Of a stretch of 64,000 nt of DNA, positions 42,315 to 50,010 are shown one piece after another. The notes below the pieces were generated by a model. The model was given only the letters and a program-made list of their open reading frames with translations, had not been told where the DNA came from and did not search any database. A program made the position numbers and the translations under genes. How positions within the stretch are numbered: position 1 is the stretch's first letter; the number at the start of each line of letters is the position of its first letter. Origin of the DNA: an uncultured Oscillospiraceae bacterium (lineage in GTDB: Bacteria > Bacillota > Clostridia > Oscillospirales > Ruminococcaceae); the NCBI GenBank assembly GCA_905197685.1, contig CAJJZS010000001.1:434001-498000 (forward strand), read 5' to 3'.

Positions 42315-43415
42315 TTATCCTTCCCCCTTTCTGTCATTGGAAGAAAGAGAAAGCAAGGCTTCCAAGCCATATTGCAAGGCTTTTTGTTCCACCTTAGAAA
42401 GCTCGTGATTTTGAAAGCTCCCGATAAAATCCCCGATTAAGTTGCCCTGGTTTTCCCGATACAGCTCGTCAATGTTGCAGTCGGGGCGGGTTTTGTCAAG
42501 AATTCGGCAAAAATATTCTTTATAGCGCAAATCTTCTTCTATCTTTTCAATATTCCATGCGGCATTGACAGGATGTACCCCGCTTAACTCCACTGTGTAG
42601 ATATTGTGCGGATTTTCCCGAATCATCGCCGCAGCGATTCGTTCGGAGATGGCAATCTCGGAATCTTCCGCCCGAGTTTCAATACCGATGGTCCGGTATT
42701 CCCTTTGAGCAAAGGGGATAAACCGGCAGCGTCTGCGCTCCCCTTCCACATCGACCATAAAAAATCCGTGTTCTCCGCTTTCTCCGAAATCAAGAGGTTC
42801 CAACGAACCGCAATAGTAAACATCGGGCGCCGGCTGCTGCATTTTGTGGATATGCCCCAAAGCGACATAATCAAACCCCGATTGAGAAAGGGCTTGCGCA
42901 TCTAACGGAAGGTAGCGGCTTTCGGCGGCAGTATCGCCGTGCAGCATCAGGATTTGATATTGTCCCTGCTGCGCGGAAGGTTTCGGCAGTTCTAACGGTT
43001 GTTCCATCTCTTTTTGATTCCAACTGTGATAGGTAATCACTGTGCGGTAGGAAGAAAGCGCAACCCTGCCCGTTCCGGCAGGCGCAAGATAAAACCGCTT
43101 GCTCCAATCAATCTTTCGGTAAGCGCTGTTTTCGGTTTGCGGGTCATGATTGCCGGAAATGGCAACAATGACGGCGTGTTTGAGCCGCTCAATCATAGCG
43201 TTGATGTTTCTCAGTTCTTCTACCCGCAGTTCCTCACTGTTTAAAAAGTCGCCGCAGCACAAGATAAAATCCACCTGATTTTGATTGGCAAAATCAATCA
43301 GCCTGCCAAAGGTATCCAATAATTCCCGGCGGCGGCGATGGGCAAACTGCTGTCCGTAGCGTGAAACAGAAAACGTTTTGCCCAGGTGCAAATCGCTGAT
43401 ATGCAGAAACCTCAT
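42315..43415 (-). CDS. SbcD/YhaO-like DNA exonuclease (metallophosphoesterase)
   Basis: A 366-residue calcineurin-like phosphoesterase. Metal motifs in order are ISDLHLGK (N terminus), LCCGDFLNS, SGNHDPQ, LMLHGDT and LGHIHK, as in Mre11/SbcD nucleases. I start at 43415, where ATGAGG follows GGAGGGG; the frame is open to 43496 without a site. It has a clear promoter upstream and is the first gene of a two-gene operon with the ATPase. Confidence 0.9.
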   Translation of the reverse strand: MRFLHISDLHLGKTFSVSRYGQQFAHRRRRELLDTFGRLIDFANQNQVDFILCCGDFLNSEELRVEELRNINAMIERLKHAVIVAISGNHDPQTENSAYRKIDWSKRFYLAPAGTGRVALSSYRTVITYHSWNQKEMEQPLELPKPSAQQGQYQILMLHGDTAAESRYLPLDAQALSQSGFDYVALGHIHKMQQPAPDVYYCGSLEPLDFGESGEHGFFMVDVEGERRRCRFIPFAQREYRTIGIETRAEDSEIAISERIAAAMIRENPHNIYTVELSGVHPVNAAWNIEKIEEDLRYKEYFCRILDKTRPDCNIDELYRENQGNLIGDFIGSFQNHELSKVEQKALQYGLEALLSLSSNDRKGEG

Positions 43416-43463
43416 CCTACCCCTCCTTACAAAACAAACAAAATTCAGTTGGTTTTTATGACT

Positions 43464-43492
43464 ATTATAACATATTTTTGCCTGATTTTCAA
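43464..43492 (-). promoter_or_regulatory. Promoter of the yhaO-yhaN-like operon
   Basis: On the minus strand TTGAAA (43487-43492), 17 bases, TATAAT (43464-43469). Confidence 0.75.
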
Positions 43493-43516
43493 CCAAACCG
43501 AACCAAAAGGCAAAAG

Positions 43517-43547
43517 AAAAAGCGGGAGAAAAAATCTCCCGCTTTTT
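43517..43547 (-). terminator. Terminator of the Ig-like surface protein gene
   Basis: 13-base arms (43517-43529 and 43535-43547), a five-base loop and an A run on the plus strand giving a U tract on the minus transcript. It lies four bases past the stop. Confidence 0.88.
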
Positions 43548-43550
43548 GTT

Positions 43551-45818
43551 TTAGTACAGACGGTCTAAGGTTTTAAAGGTCCAGTATGCTTTTAATTTCT
43601 GTTTCGGCTGCGCTTTTCCTGCCGGAATGGTGATTGTTTTGCCGTTCTGTTTGATAGTCATACCTACATTTTCGCGGCGCAGCGTTTCCATCACGCTTGC
43701 CGGCATATTGGTAATTTCTTTCGGGACAAACACTTTTATGGTTTTTCCCTTTTCTGCTTTATGGATTTTATTTTTGACATTCTGCCAGAAGTTGTAGGCT
43801 TCTACCGCTTTTTTGTCATTCTGATTCGGCTTTTCCGATTCGTAGTTTACAACACCGGAATGATTGGAAGAACTGTTGCCGGTGTGGTTGTCGGAATCTG
43901 TGTTTGGAACAGTAGGTTTGTTGTCCGGGGTTTCCGGATCTGGATTAGGATCTGGATCTGGGTTAGGATCCGGATTCGGCAGTTCTTCTTTTTCTTTCAG
44001 TTCGCCTTTGGTAATGACAAAATCACTGTTGTGATCGATGGTGAACTCTAAGTACTCATCCTGAGTAATAGTTAAGTTTGCAGCCACCTGTACATACTCT
44101 TTGGTAGTGTTATCGTAGTAGTAAACATACAGATTTTCTGTACCGACTTCATCTTTAAACGCATAATCTGCTTTAATACGGATTGTTGCTTTGCCAGGCA
44201 GTTTTCCGTTTTCAGCAAAGCTCAGAATCAAAGCGTTCTGATCCCAGTCGATTCCATCAACAGCATCACTTTCGGAATTCCACTTTGCTTCAATTCCGGT
44301 GGTAAGGTCGATATCCTTGATATTTTCATCGGTAATATCTTGACCGTTAAAAATCCATTCAATACCGGCACTTTCTAAAGAAATGGTTTTATCCTGTCCT
44401 TTGATGGCTTCAAAAACTTCTTGGGAAAGAGTCGTTTCATTTCCGTAGTAAATGTGTGCTGTACTGCCCTCTTGCATATTCCGAATATCATCTACTAAAG
44501 ATGGACTGTTAGTAGATGTGATAATATCGCCTGTTTGGTCATTATCTTCTATATTCTCAACTAAAAATTCAATTTCATTTGGTAGCTGATTTTTACTGTC
44601 TGGATTATGATATTTAGAGTAGAATGTTGACATATTATTATTGCTGTCAAACAAATTAATTGAATCCACTGTAAAAAGACCGCTGACTTCAAATTCACTG
44701 ATAGGTACTGTAATCTTTAATGGTTCATCTTTATCCGAATGAACTTGATGAATCCATTTTTCTTCTTTACGGTTCACGATATCTACTATAGCTGAACGAT
44801 AACCAGATACATCATCGGTAACATCCAAAGTCAAAGTGACAAAACCAGGGGCTTTCACTTTGGTTTTATCAATGGAAATTTGTTTTAATATTGGTGGTGT
44901 AATATCTTCATTTCCATCATTAATAATAGTAAATGATATTTCCTGTTGCAAGGTTGGTATACCAGAATTCGGCTTATTATTCGGATTGTTTTTAGAATAC
45001 CAAACAGAAATATGTCCATTAGCATCCATTAAAGTAACAGTATCTAAATCATATTTTCCGGCTCCATCGTATTCTGTTGTTTTAACTTGTACATCAATAT
45101 CTCCATCTATTACAGGTGCAGAATCAAAGTCATTCCAAGTTGCTTCTATGGAATGCCCTGTTGCTTTGTTGATGAATTCTGCTTCTACATAATCAACACC
45201 AGATACATCATCCAAAACTGTAAGTTTTAAAACAGCTTCTTCAGATGCTTTAATAGAATCCGGAGAAATTGATAAATTCTTTAAAAGCGGTGCGGATTTA
45301 TCTTCACTGTTCTCATTTGTTACTGTTACGGTAACTGTTGATGGAAATGGAAATTCTGTTGAATCTTCAGTATAGACGACATTATTATTCGCAATATCAA
45401 ATAATGTGACATCCAACAGTCTGAGTGTACCACTTACTTCATCATTCGGAACTCTCACGGTACATTGTATTTCATATTGATTCTTTCCAAGATCAATAAT
45501 GTTATATTCATAGTGATCTAAAGATATTGCTTTTTGAGTTGCTTCGTTAATAAAAGTAATTCTAGCAAAATCTAATCCCGAAATATCATCATTAACATAT
45601 AGTGTTAAAATGAATGAATCTCCTGCAACAACTTCCGTTTTATCCACAGACATACCTGTCAGTACCGGCGCTTCATAGTCCGGTGTTCCGTATAACTCGT
45701 AGTCTTGTTCTTGTGTTTGAATGTTTCCCGTTTCAGTGTTGTCTGCAAAGGCGGGAACTGCTGTGCCGAAAATCATCATAGCAGACAGCAAGGCAGCCAA
45801 CAAAGATTTTCCTTTCAT
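43551..45818 (-). CDS. Secreted protein with three Ig-like repeats and a Pro/Asp/Asn linker
   Basis: A 755-residue exported protein. A signal peptide (KGKSLLAALLSAMMIFGTAVPAFA) is followed by three related ~120-residue repeats starting near 48, 175 and 305; each has P-hydrophobic-L-x3-SI/V-D, a TLxVxDDVSG-type strand and a LFDxxNN-type strand. A further domain (about 430-625), a PNPDPNPDPDPNPDP linker and a C-terminal domain (about 675-755, FWQNVKNKI...) follow. No LPxTG, membrane anchor or catalytic motif is seen. The repeat-coding part is more AT-rich than either end of the gene. GGAGGG precedes the ATG. Adhesion or wall association is a guess. Confidence 0.8.
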   Translation of the reverse strand: MKGKSLLAALLSAMMIFGTAVPAFADNTETGNIQTQEQDYELYGTPDYEAPVLTGMSVDKTEVVAGDSFILTLYVNDDISGLDFARITFINEATQKAISLDHYEYNIIDLGKNQYEIQCTVRVPNDEVSGTLRLLDVTLFDIANNNVVYTEDSTEFPFPSTVTVTVTNENSEDKSAPLLKNLSISPDSIKASEEAVLKLTVLDDVSGVDYVEAEFINKATGHSIEATWNDFDSAPVIDGDIDVQVKTTEYDGAGKYDLDTVTLMDANGHISVWYSKNNPNNKPNSGIPTLQQEISFTIINDGNEDITPPILKQISIDKTKVKAPGFVTLTLDVTDDVSGYRSAIVDIVNRKEEKWIHQVHSDKDEPLKITVPISEFEVSGLFTVDSINLFDSNNNMSTFYSKYHNPDSKNQLPNEIEFLVENIEDNDQTGDIITSTNSPSLVDDIRNMQEGSTAHIYYGNETTLSQEVFEAIKGQDKTISLESAGIEWIFNGQDITDENIKDIDLTTGIEAKWNSESDAVDGIDWDQNALILSFAENGKLPGKATIRIKADYAFKDEVGTENLYVYYYDNTTKEYVQVAANLTITQDEYLEFTIDHNSDFVITKGELKEKEELPNPDPNPDPDPNPDPETPDNKPTVPNTDSDNHTGNSSSNHSGVVNYESEKPNQNDKKAVEAYNFWQNVKNKIHKAEKGKTIKVFVPKEITNMPASVMETLRRENVGMTIKQNGKTITIPAGKAQPKQKLKAYWTFKTLDRLY

Positions 45819-45863
45819 TGTAAAACCCTCCGTTTTTTGTTATGAATCGTTTTTTCAAAACCT

Positions 45864-45920
45864 TCTATACTATTATCAATAGTATACTTCTATTATAGTA
45901 TAGATATTATATAATTTCAA
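45864..45920 (-). promoter_or_regulatory. Promoter and palindromic operator array between the surface protein and XRE genes
   Basis: On the minus strand TTGAAA (45915-45920), 17 bases, TATAAT (45892-45897). TATACTATT-ATC-AATAGTATA (45866-45886) is a perfect palindrome at the predicted start of transcription. A third half-site, TAGTATA at 45896-45902, overlaps the -10. A repressor here, most simply the divergent XRE protein, would block the surface gene. Confidence 0.7.
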
Positions 45921-45989
45921 GTATAATTGTATCTATATTTTATGTTATAGGAAATGGATTTTCGTTACTCTTGTATAGAGGTGGTATCG

Positions 45990-46325
45990 GTGGATATTGA
46001 TTACACCGCTCTTGGCAAAAGAGTTGCTGCAATCCGCAGGAAAAGAAAACTGACGCAAGAGCAGCTTGCCGAACAAACGGAACTGTCCAATATTTATATC
46101 TCCCATATTGAAAATTCGCGCTCAATTCCCAGTTTGGAAACTTTGATGAAGCTGTGCGGTGTGTTGCAGGTAACCCCCGATGAGCTGCTTTTAGGAACCA
46201 ATCCCAGACTGCAAAACTATTTACAGGAAGAAATTATCCAAAAGTTAGCTTACTGTACCCCAAAGCAGCGGCGCATCATCAACGGATTTATCGACCTTTT
46301 ATTATCGGAAGACCGGGAGAAATGA
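45990..46325 (+). CDS. XRE-family transcriptional regulator
   Basis: A 111-residue protein with a Cro/C1 helix-turn-helix (LGKRVAAIRRKRKLTQEQLAEQTELSNIYISHIENSRSIPS) and a helical C terminus of about 45 residues (QEEIIQKLAYCTPKQRRIINGFIDLL). This layout is common in clostridial single-domain regulators. GTG 45990 is chosen after AGAGGTGG; the frame extends to an ATG at 45954 without a site. It is divergent from the Ig-like surface protein gene, with palindromic sites between them, so it is the likely local repressor. Confidence 0.85.
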   Translation: MDIDYTALGKRVAAIRRKRKLTQEQLAEQTELSNIYISHIENSRSIPSLETLMKLCGVLQVTPDELLLGTNPRLQNYLQEEIIQKLAYCTPKQRRIINGFIDLLLSEDREK

Positions 46326-46343
46326 CAGTTTGTCGGCAAAAAA

Positions 46344-46375
46344 GAAAGAGGCAGTGAAAATTCACTGTCTCTTTC
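46344..46375. terminator. Terminator between the XRE gene and tyrS
   Basis: Hairpin AGAGGCAGTGA / TCACTGTCTCT with an AAAT loop. The A6 run on its left gives a U tract for the minus-strand tyrS transcript, and a T5 run lies at some distance on the right. Confidence 0.75.
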
Positions 46376-46393
46376 TGCGTTTTTAGTAAAAAA

Positions 46394-47626
46394 TTATTTT
46401 ACAATTACAACTTTATGGAATACTTTTTTGCCTTTTTTCAGAATCAAATGACCCTGCGCAAAATCGTTTTCGGTAACTGCTGCGTCAAATGCGGTTACTT
46501 TTTCATCATTTACCGCAATACCGCCCTGTTTGATTAAGCGTTTTGCTTCTGCTTTGGAAGGAGCAAGCTCTGTTTTTACCAGCAGGTCGGCAACCGCAAG
46601 GCTGCCGTTTTCATCAAAATCAGCTGCGGTCAGTTCGGTGGTCGGCATATTTTCGGTGTTGCCGCCGGAAACGAACAGCGCTTTGGAAGCGTCTAATGCT
46701 TTCTGCGCCTCTTCTTCCCCATGAACCATCGCAGTCAGCTCGAAAGCAAGGCGTTCTTTTGCCACATTCAGCTGCGCGCCTTCCCAGCTTTCCATAGATT
46801 CGATTTCTTCAATCGGAATAAAGGTCAGCATTTTCAGGCATTTGATAACATCGGCATCGTCCACATTTCTCCAGTACTGGAAGAAATCGTAAGGAGAAGT
46901 TTTCTGCGCATCCAGCCATACTGCGTTGCCTGCGGTTTTGCCCATTTTCTTGCCCTGGGAGTCGGTCAGCAGGGTGATGGTCATTGCGTAAGCGTCTTTG
47001 CCCAGTTTGCGGCGAATCAGTTCGGTACCGCCTAACATATTGCTCCACTGGTCATCGCCGCCGAACTGCATATTACAGCCGTAATGTTGGAACATATGGT
47101 AAAAGTCATAGCTCTGCATAATCATGTAGTTAAACTCCAAGAAGCTAAGACCTTTTTCCATACGCTGTTTGTAACATTCTGCGGTCAGCATACGGTTTAC
47201 GCTGAAGCACGCGCCCACATCGCGCAGCAGCTCGATGTAGTTGAGGTTCATCAGCCAATCTGCGTTATTGAGCATCATCGCTTTTCCTTCTCCGAATTCG
47301 ATGAAGCGTTCCATCTGACGCTTAAAACATTCCGCATTGTGCGCAATATCCTCTTTGGTCAGCATTTTTCTCATATCGGTACGACCGGACGGGTCGCCGA
47401 TCATAGTTGTTCCGCCGCCAATGAGAGCGATTGGACGGTTGCCTGCCATCTGAAGGCGCTTCATTAAGGTCAAAGCCATAAAGTGACCTGCGGTCAAGCT
47501 GTCGGCAGTACAGTCAAATCCGATGTAGAAAGTTGCCTTTCCGTTGTTAATCATTTCTTTGATTTCTTCTTCGTCCGTTACCTGAGCAATCAAGCCGCGG
47601 CGTTTGAGTTCTTCGTAAAGTGTCAT
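46394..47626 (-). CDS. tyrS: Tyrosyl-tRNA synthetase
   Basis: A class I synthetase of 410 residues that charges tRNA-Tyr. The HIGH-type motif is in SLTAGHFMALT and the KMSKS-type motif in GKKMGKTAGNAVW; tRNA/Tyr pocket blocks include FYIGFDCTADSL and MQSYDFYHMF. A C-terminal S4 domain ends the protein (VKTELAPSKAEAKRLIKQGG). The ATG at 47626 is eight bases after AGGAGG; an ATG at 47632 is too close and the frame is open to 47767 only by chance. Expression is controlled by the T-box leader upstream. Confidence 0.96.
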   Translation of the reverse strand: MTLYEELKRRGLIAQVTDEEEIKEMINNGKATFYIGFDCTADSLTAGHFMALTLMKRLQMAGNRPIALIGGGTTMIGDPSGRTDMRKMLTKEDIAHNAECFKRQMERFIEFGEGKAMMLNNADWLMNLNYIELLRDVGACFSVNRMLTAECYKQRMEKGLSFLEFNYMIMQSYDFYHMFQHYGCNMQFGGDDQWSNMLGGTELIRRKLGKDAYAMTITLLTDSQGKKMGKTAGNAVWLDAQKTSPYDFFQYWRNVDDADVIKCLKMLTFIPIEEIESMESWEGAQLNVAKERLAFELTAMVHGEEEAQKALDASKALFVSGGNTENMPTTELTAADFDENGSLAVADLLVKTELAPSKAEAKRLIKQGGIAVNDEKVTAFDAAVTENDFAQGHLILKKGKKVFHKVVIVK

Positions 47627-47639
47627 TGTCATTTCCTCC

Positions 47640-47998
47640 TGTATTTTTCTAAATTTAATTTGGGAAAAATCCCTACGGAGGACGTTTTTCCGAAAGATAA
47701 GAAAAGCCCTCCGCTTTGATACCGAAACACATCGGCAAAAGCAGAGGGCGAAAAAACGCGTTACCACCTCTATTTACTGCACCCTCACGGGATACAGCCT
47801 CAGCAGGTACAAAGGTTAAAAATCCTGTTATACCCTAATCACATAACGGAGATTACCCGACTGTTCCTACCGGTTTTATACAAAACGTTCAGACAGCAGC
47901 TCGGAGAGGTATTCACAAAAAGGGGTTACACTTTCTCGCACCAACCGAAAGCTCTCTGAGTAAACTGCAAATTGCTACTCTTTCTCGTCATAGCCGTT
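47640..47998 (-). promoter_or_regulatory. T-box riboswitch leader of tyrS
   Basis: The minus strand carries the T-box core AGGTGGTAACGCG (47757-47769), followed by a GC-rich terminator hairpin with arms around GCCCTC / GAGGGC (about 47705-47750). Upstream, Stem I has the expected AGAGAGC...GAGAAAG elements, and a UAC triplet in GUGAAUACC (complement of 47909-47911) sits where the specifier belongs, matching tRNA-Tyr. Uncharged tRNA-Tyr should favour antitermination. Confidence 0.93.
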
Positions 47999-48004
47999 GC
48001 AAGC

Positions 48005-48033
48005 ATTATAATATAAACTCTTCCTTTTGTCAA
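48005..48033 (-). promoter_or_regulatory. Promoter of the tyrS T-box transcript
   Basis: On the minus strand TTGACA (48028-48033), 17 bases, TATAAT (48005-48010); both hexamers are perfect. Confidence 0.85.
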
Positions 48034-48037
48034 CCCC

Positions 48038-48135
48038 CCGGATTGAATCCGGTTACTGTTTTGCGAAAAGCACCTCCCTGCAAAAGAAAAGTTTACCGCC
48101 CGCAAAGTCGGACTCCGTTTTCACTTTGTCCTTGT
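48038..48135. repeat. Flanking repeat of the accessory island, left copy
   Basis: Begins with the palindrome CCGGATTGAATCCGG and continues through GTTTTGC, CAAAAGAAAA and CGCCCGCAAAGTCG to an ACTTTGTCC segment. The same order of blocks recurs at 50011-50105. No reading frame is seen. Together with the T-box and the next promoter it fills the 47.6-48.3 kb gap between genes. Confidence 0.75.
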
Positions 48136-48223
48136 TAATATCTTCTCCGGAGCAAAATAAATCGGGTTTCTCAAAGGCTTCTCAAAAAAGACTTTAACTA
48201 TGAGCTACGGCTCTAAAATCAAA

Positions 48224-48252
48224 TTGAATTATAGCATGAAGTGTGCTATAAT
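48224..48252 (+). promoter_or_regulatory. Promoter with palindrome over the -10, copy 1
   Basis: TTGAAT (48224-48229), 17 bases, TATAAT (48247-48252). ATTATAGCA (48228-48236) and TGCTATAAT (48244-48252) form a perfect inverted repeat with a seven-base centre. It drives the DUF4160 gene and probably the toxin-antitoxin genes. Confidence 0.75.
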
Positions 48253-48273
48253 AAAGAAAAGAGGTGAAATAAT

Positions 48274-48540
48274 ATGCCTGTATTGAGCATCTTCTATGGT
48301 ATTATTGTTAGAATGTACAGTGAGCCAAGTAGAAAACATAATGTGCCGCATATCCATGCAGAGTATTCAGGTGAAGAAGTGGTAATTGCTTTAGATGGAA
48401 CAGTTATCGAGGGCAGTTTCCCAAAAAGCAAACTGAAACTGTTGGAAGCATGGATAGAAATACATCGTGAGGATTTGGAAGCAAACTGGAATTTATTAAG
48501 TCATGGTGAACCATTTTTCCGTATCGACCCATTAAGATAG
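48274..48540 (+). CDS. DUF4160 domain protein
   Basis: An 88-residue protein matching DUF4160: the early FYGIIVRMYSEPSRKHNVPHIHAEYSGEE region and a GSFPKSKLKLLEAWIEIHREDLEANW tail are typical. The HNVPHIHA block suggests metal or nucleic acid contact, but no function is established. These proteins are commonly encoded next to DUF2442 proteins, as here, and are often counted with toxin-antitoxin loci. AGAGGTG precedes the ATG. It is the first gene behind the palindrome-controlled promoter. Confidence 0.85.
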   Translation: MPVLSIFYGIIVRMYSEPSRKHNVPHIHAEYSGEEVVIALDGTVIEGSFPKSKLKLLEAWIEIHREDLEANWNLLSHGEPFFRIDPLR

Positions 48541-48551
48541 GAGGTATTATC

Positions 48552-48875
48552 GTGTTGCAGCCTAAATTAACTGAGGTTATCCCATTAGAGAATCATCGGT
48601 TAAAACTCACCTACGAAACCGGAGAAGTAAAGCTGTTTGATGTAACTCCCTATATAAAAGGCTCTTGGTTTGGTGAACTGATGGACAAAGATTACTTTTG
48701 TACAGTTCACCTCCTGCCGGGAGGCATAGGAATTGAGTGGGGAAATGGACAGGATATTGCACCTCATGAATTATATGAGTGCAGTACTCAAATTCATGTA
48801 AATTCAGAAGATGAACTCGACTTAGAAGTGTATAGAAAAGCCGTTGAAGAATTTAAATCCAATCCTAAAACATAA
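48552..48875 (+). CDS. DUF2442 domain protein
   Basis: A 107-residue protein of the DUF2442 family, with LENHRLKLTYETGEVKLFDV, a central GSWFGELMD and HLLPGGIGIEWGNGQDIAPHELYE. DUF2442 proteins are usually partners of DUF4160 proteins; a DNA-binding or antitoxin-like role has been proposed for the family but not shown here. GTG start eight bases after AGGAGG, 11 bases past the DUF4160 stop. Confidence 0.85.
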   Translation: MLQPKLTEVIPLENHRLKLTYETGEVKLFDVTPYIKGSWFGELMDKDYFCTVHLLPGGIGIEWGNGQDIAPHELYECSTQIHVNSEDELDLEVYRKAVEEFKSNPKT

Positions 48876-48918
48876 ACCATATTGAATAAAACGAAAGAAC
48901 CGTCAAAGGAGTGATTCC

Positions 48919-49134
48919 ATGACCAATCGTGAAAAAATTATTGAACTGCTTGACAGTGTACCGGATTATAAAATGGGTTATGTTTTAGCATATATTCAGG
49001 GTATCACTGCTGATGAAGAGGCAGATAACATTTTTTGTCAGCGTATGCTGGAAAACTACGAAAATGATCCTGACCCCGACAAGGATAAAGGCTATTCTTT
49101 GGAAGATTGTATGAAGGAATGGGGGCTGTCTTGA
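48919..49134 (+). CDS. Antitoxin-like protein of a RelE-type module
   Basis: A 71-residue acidic protein (REKIIELLDSVPDYKMGYVLAYIQG, then YSLEDCMKEWGLS). It lacks an obvious ribbon-helix-helix but has the size, charge and position of antitoxins paired with RelE/ParE toxins. AAAGGAG lies ahead of the ATG. Its TGA stop overlaps the toxin ATG by one base, so the two are translationally coupled. Confidence 0.75.
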   Translation: MTNREKIIELLDSVPDYKMGYVLAYIQGITADEEADNIFCQRMLENYENDPDPDKDKGYSLEDCMKEWGLS

Positions 49135-49385
49135 TGTATCATATTATCATCAAAAAGCCTGCTAAAAAGTTTATAGATAAACTTCCTATGAATGAAAAAC
49201 GTCGTGTAGTTGCAGCAATTGAACAGTTGCCAAATGGAGAAGATATAAAAAAGCTCAAAGGGCATAGTGAATTGTTGCGTCTGCGTGTTGGAGATTATCG
49301 TATTATTTACACTGTGAATCATGGTGAGTTAATCGTGTATGTCATTGATGCAGGTAATCGAGAAGAAATCTATAAACAATATTAA
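49134..49385 (+). CDS. RelE/ParE-family toxin
   Basis: An 83-residue basic protein. MYHIIIKKPAKKFIDKLP, then the core KLKGHSELLRLRVGDYRIIYTV and a final VIDAGNREEIYKQY are the standard RelE/ParE fold signature; RelE members cleave mRNA on the ribosome. I start at 49134, where the ATG shares an A with the antitoxin stop; a longer frame from 49107 lies within the antitoxin gene. A terminator follows. Confidence 0.9.
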   Translation: MYHIIIKKPAKKFIDKLPMNEKRRVVAAIEQLPNGEDIKKLKGHSELLRLRVGDYRIIYTVNHGELIVYVIDAGNREEIYKQY

Positions 49386-49398
49386 ATCATTACGCAAC

Positions 49399-49426
49399 AA
49401 AAGACCGTCTAAAAAGCGGTCTTTTT
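49399..49426 (+). terminator. Terminator of the toxin-antitoxin operon
   Basis: AAAAGACCG (49399-49407) and CGGTCTTTT (49417-49425) with a nine-base loop and a T5 run. Confidence 0.85.
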
Positions 49427-49508
49427 CTATACAATCATTTCTAATGATGGGGGTTCTGTAAGGTTCATCCTAAAGCCCCAAAGCATGAGCGAAAGTTCTA
49501 AAATGAAA

Positions 49509-49537
49509 TTGAATTATAGCCGTAGATGTGCTATAAT
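49509..49537 (+). promoter_or_regulatory. Promoter with palindrome over the -10, copy 2
   Basis: TTGAAT (49509-49514), 17 bases, TATAAT (49532-49537). ATTATAGC (49513-49520) and GCTATAAT (49530-49537) form an inverted repeat of the same 25-base span as copy 1 at 48228-48252. Flanking bases (TCTAAAAT before, AAAGAAAA after) are also shared. Confidence 0.75.
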
Positions 49538-49562
49538 AAAGAAAAAAGAAAGGGGATATACT

Positions 49563-49928
49563 ATGGAAAACATGGAATTGTTGCAAGCAATGCGCCAAAT
49601 GATGGAGGAAGTTGTTTCACCTATCTATGAACGCATGGACAAAATGCAGGAAGAACTTTCGTCTGTAAAAGAAGAAGTCGCGTCTGTAAAAGAAGAGGTT
49701 GCATCTGTAAAAGCTCTTGCTACAAAAACGCAGCTTACCATTGAAAACGATATTTCTCCGAAAATCAAATTGTTATTTGAGGGGCAAATGTCGCTGCAAA
49801 ATCGTTTTGCGCAACTTGATGAGATGGAAAGAATCCTGCGTGAAGTTCAATCTGATGTTTTAGTTCTGAAAAATATCGCTTTCTGGCACAGCCGTGATAT
49901 TCGGATGCTTAAACGCCGGAAACAGTAA
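49563..49928 (+). CDS. Small coiled-coil protein of unknown function
   Basis: A 121-residue, largely helical protein. Residues about 18-60 form a heptad coiled coil built from a tandem unit SVKEEVA (about 2.7 copies, from 21-base DNA repeats at 49662-49724). The rest is also charged and helical (RFAQLDEMERILREVQSDVLVLKN) and ends basic (MLKRRKQ). No signal peptide or catalytic motif. AAAGGGG precedes the ATG. It is controlled by a promoter nearly identical to that of the DUF4160 gene, so it likely belongs to the same island. It may oligomerise. Confidence 0.75.
   Translation: MENMELLQAMRQMMEEVVSPIYERMDKMQEELSSVKEEVASVKEEVASVKALATKTQLTIENDISPKIKLLFEGQMSLQNRFAQLDEMERILREVQSDVLVLKNIAFWHSRDIRMLKRRKQ
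49662..49724 (+). repeat. 21-base tandem repeat inside the coiled-coil gene
   Basis: Units at 49662-49682 and 49683-49703 and a partial third from 49704, each starting TCTGTAAAAG. One unit encodes one seven-residue heptad, so unit number can change without a frameshift. Confidence 0.85.
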
Positions 49929-49945
49929 AATAAAACTTTTCAGAA

Positions 49946-49976
49946 AAGTCGGACTCTGTTTTTACTTTGTCCTCGT
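49946..49976. repeat. Short copy of the island repeat (AAAGTCGGACTC element)
   Basis: AAAAGTCGGACTCTG followed by TTTTTACTTTGTCCTCGTT closely matches 48103-48135 inside the left flanking repeat. Paired AAAGT/ACTTT ends could form a weak hairpin. Confidence 0.7.
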
Positions 49977-50010
49977 TCTTATAAGCATTGGAATTTTTTC
50001 ATCTTATTTT

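Noticed and set aside
43900..43980. Repetitive GGATCTGG-type DNA in the surface gene considered as a CRISPR-like or regulatory repeat
   Set aside because: It encodes the in-frame PNPDPNPDPDPNPDP linker; units are too short and irregular, without spacers.
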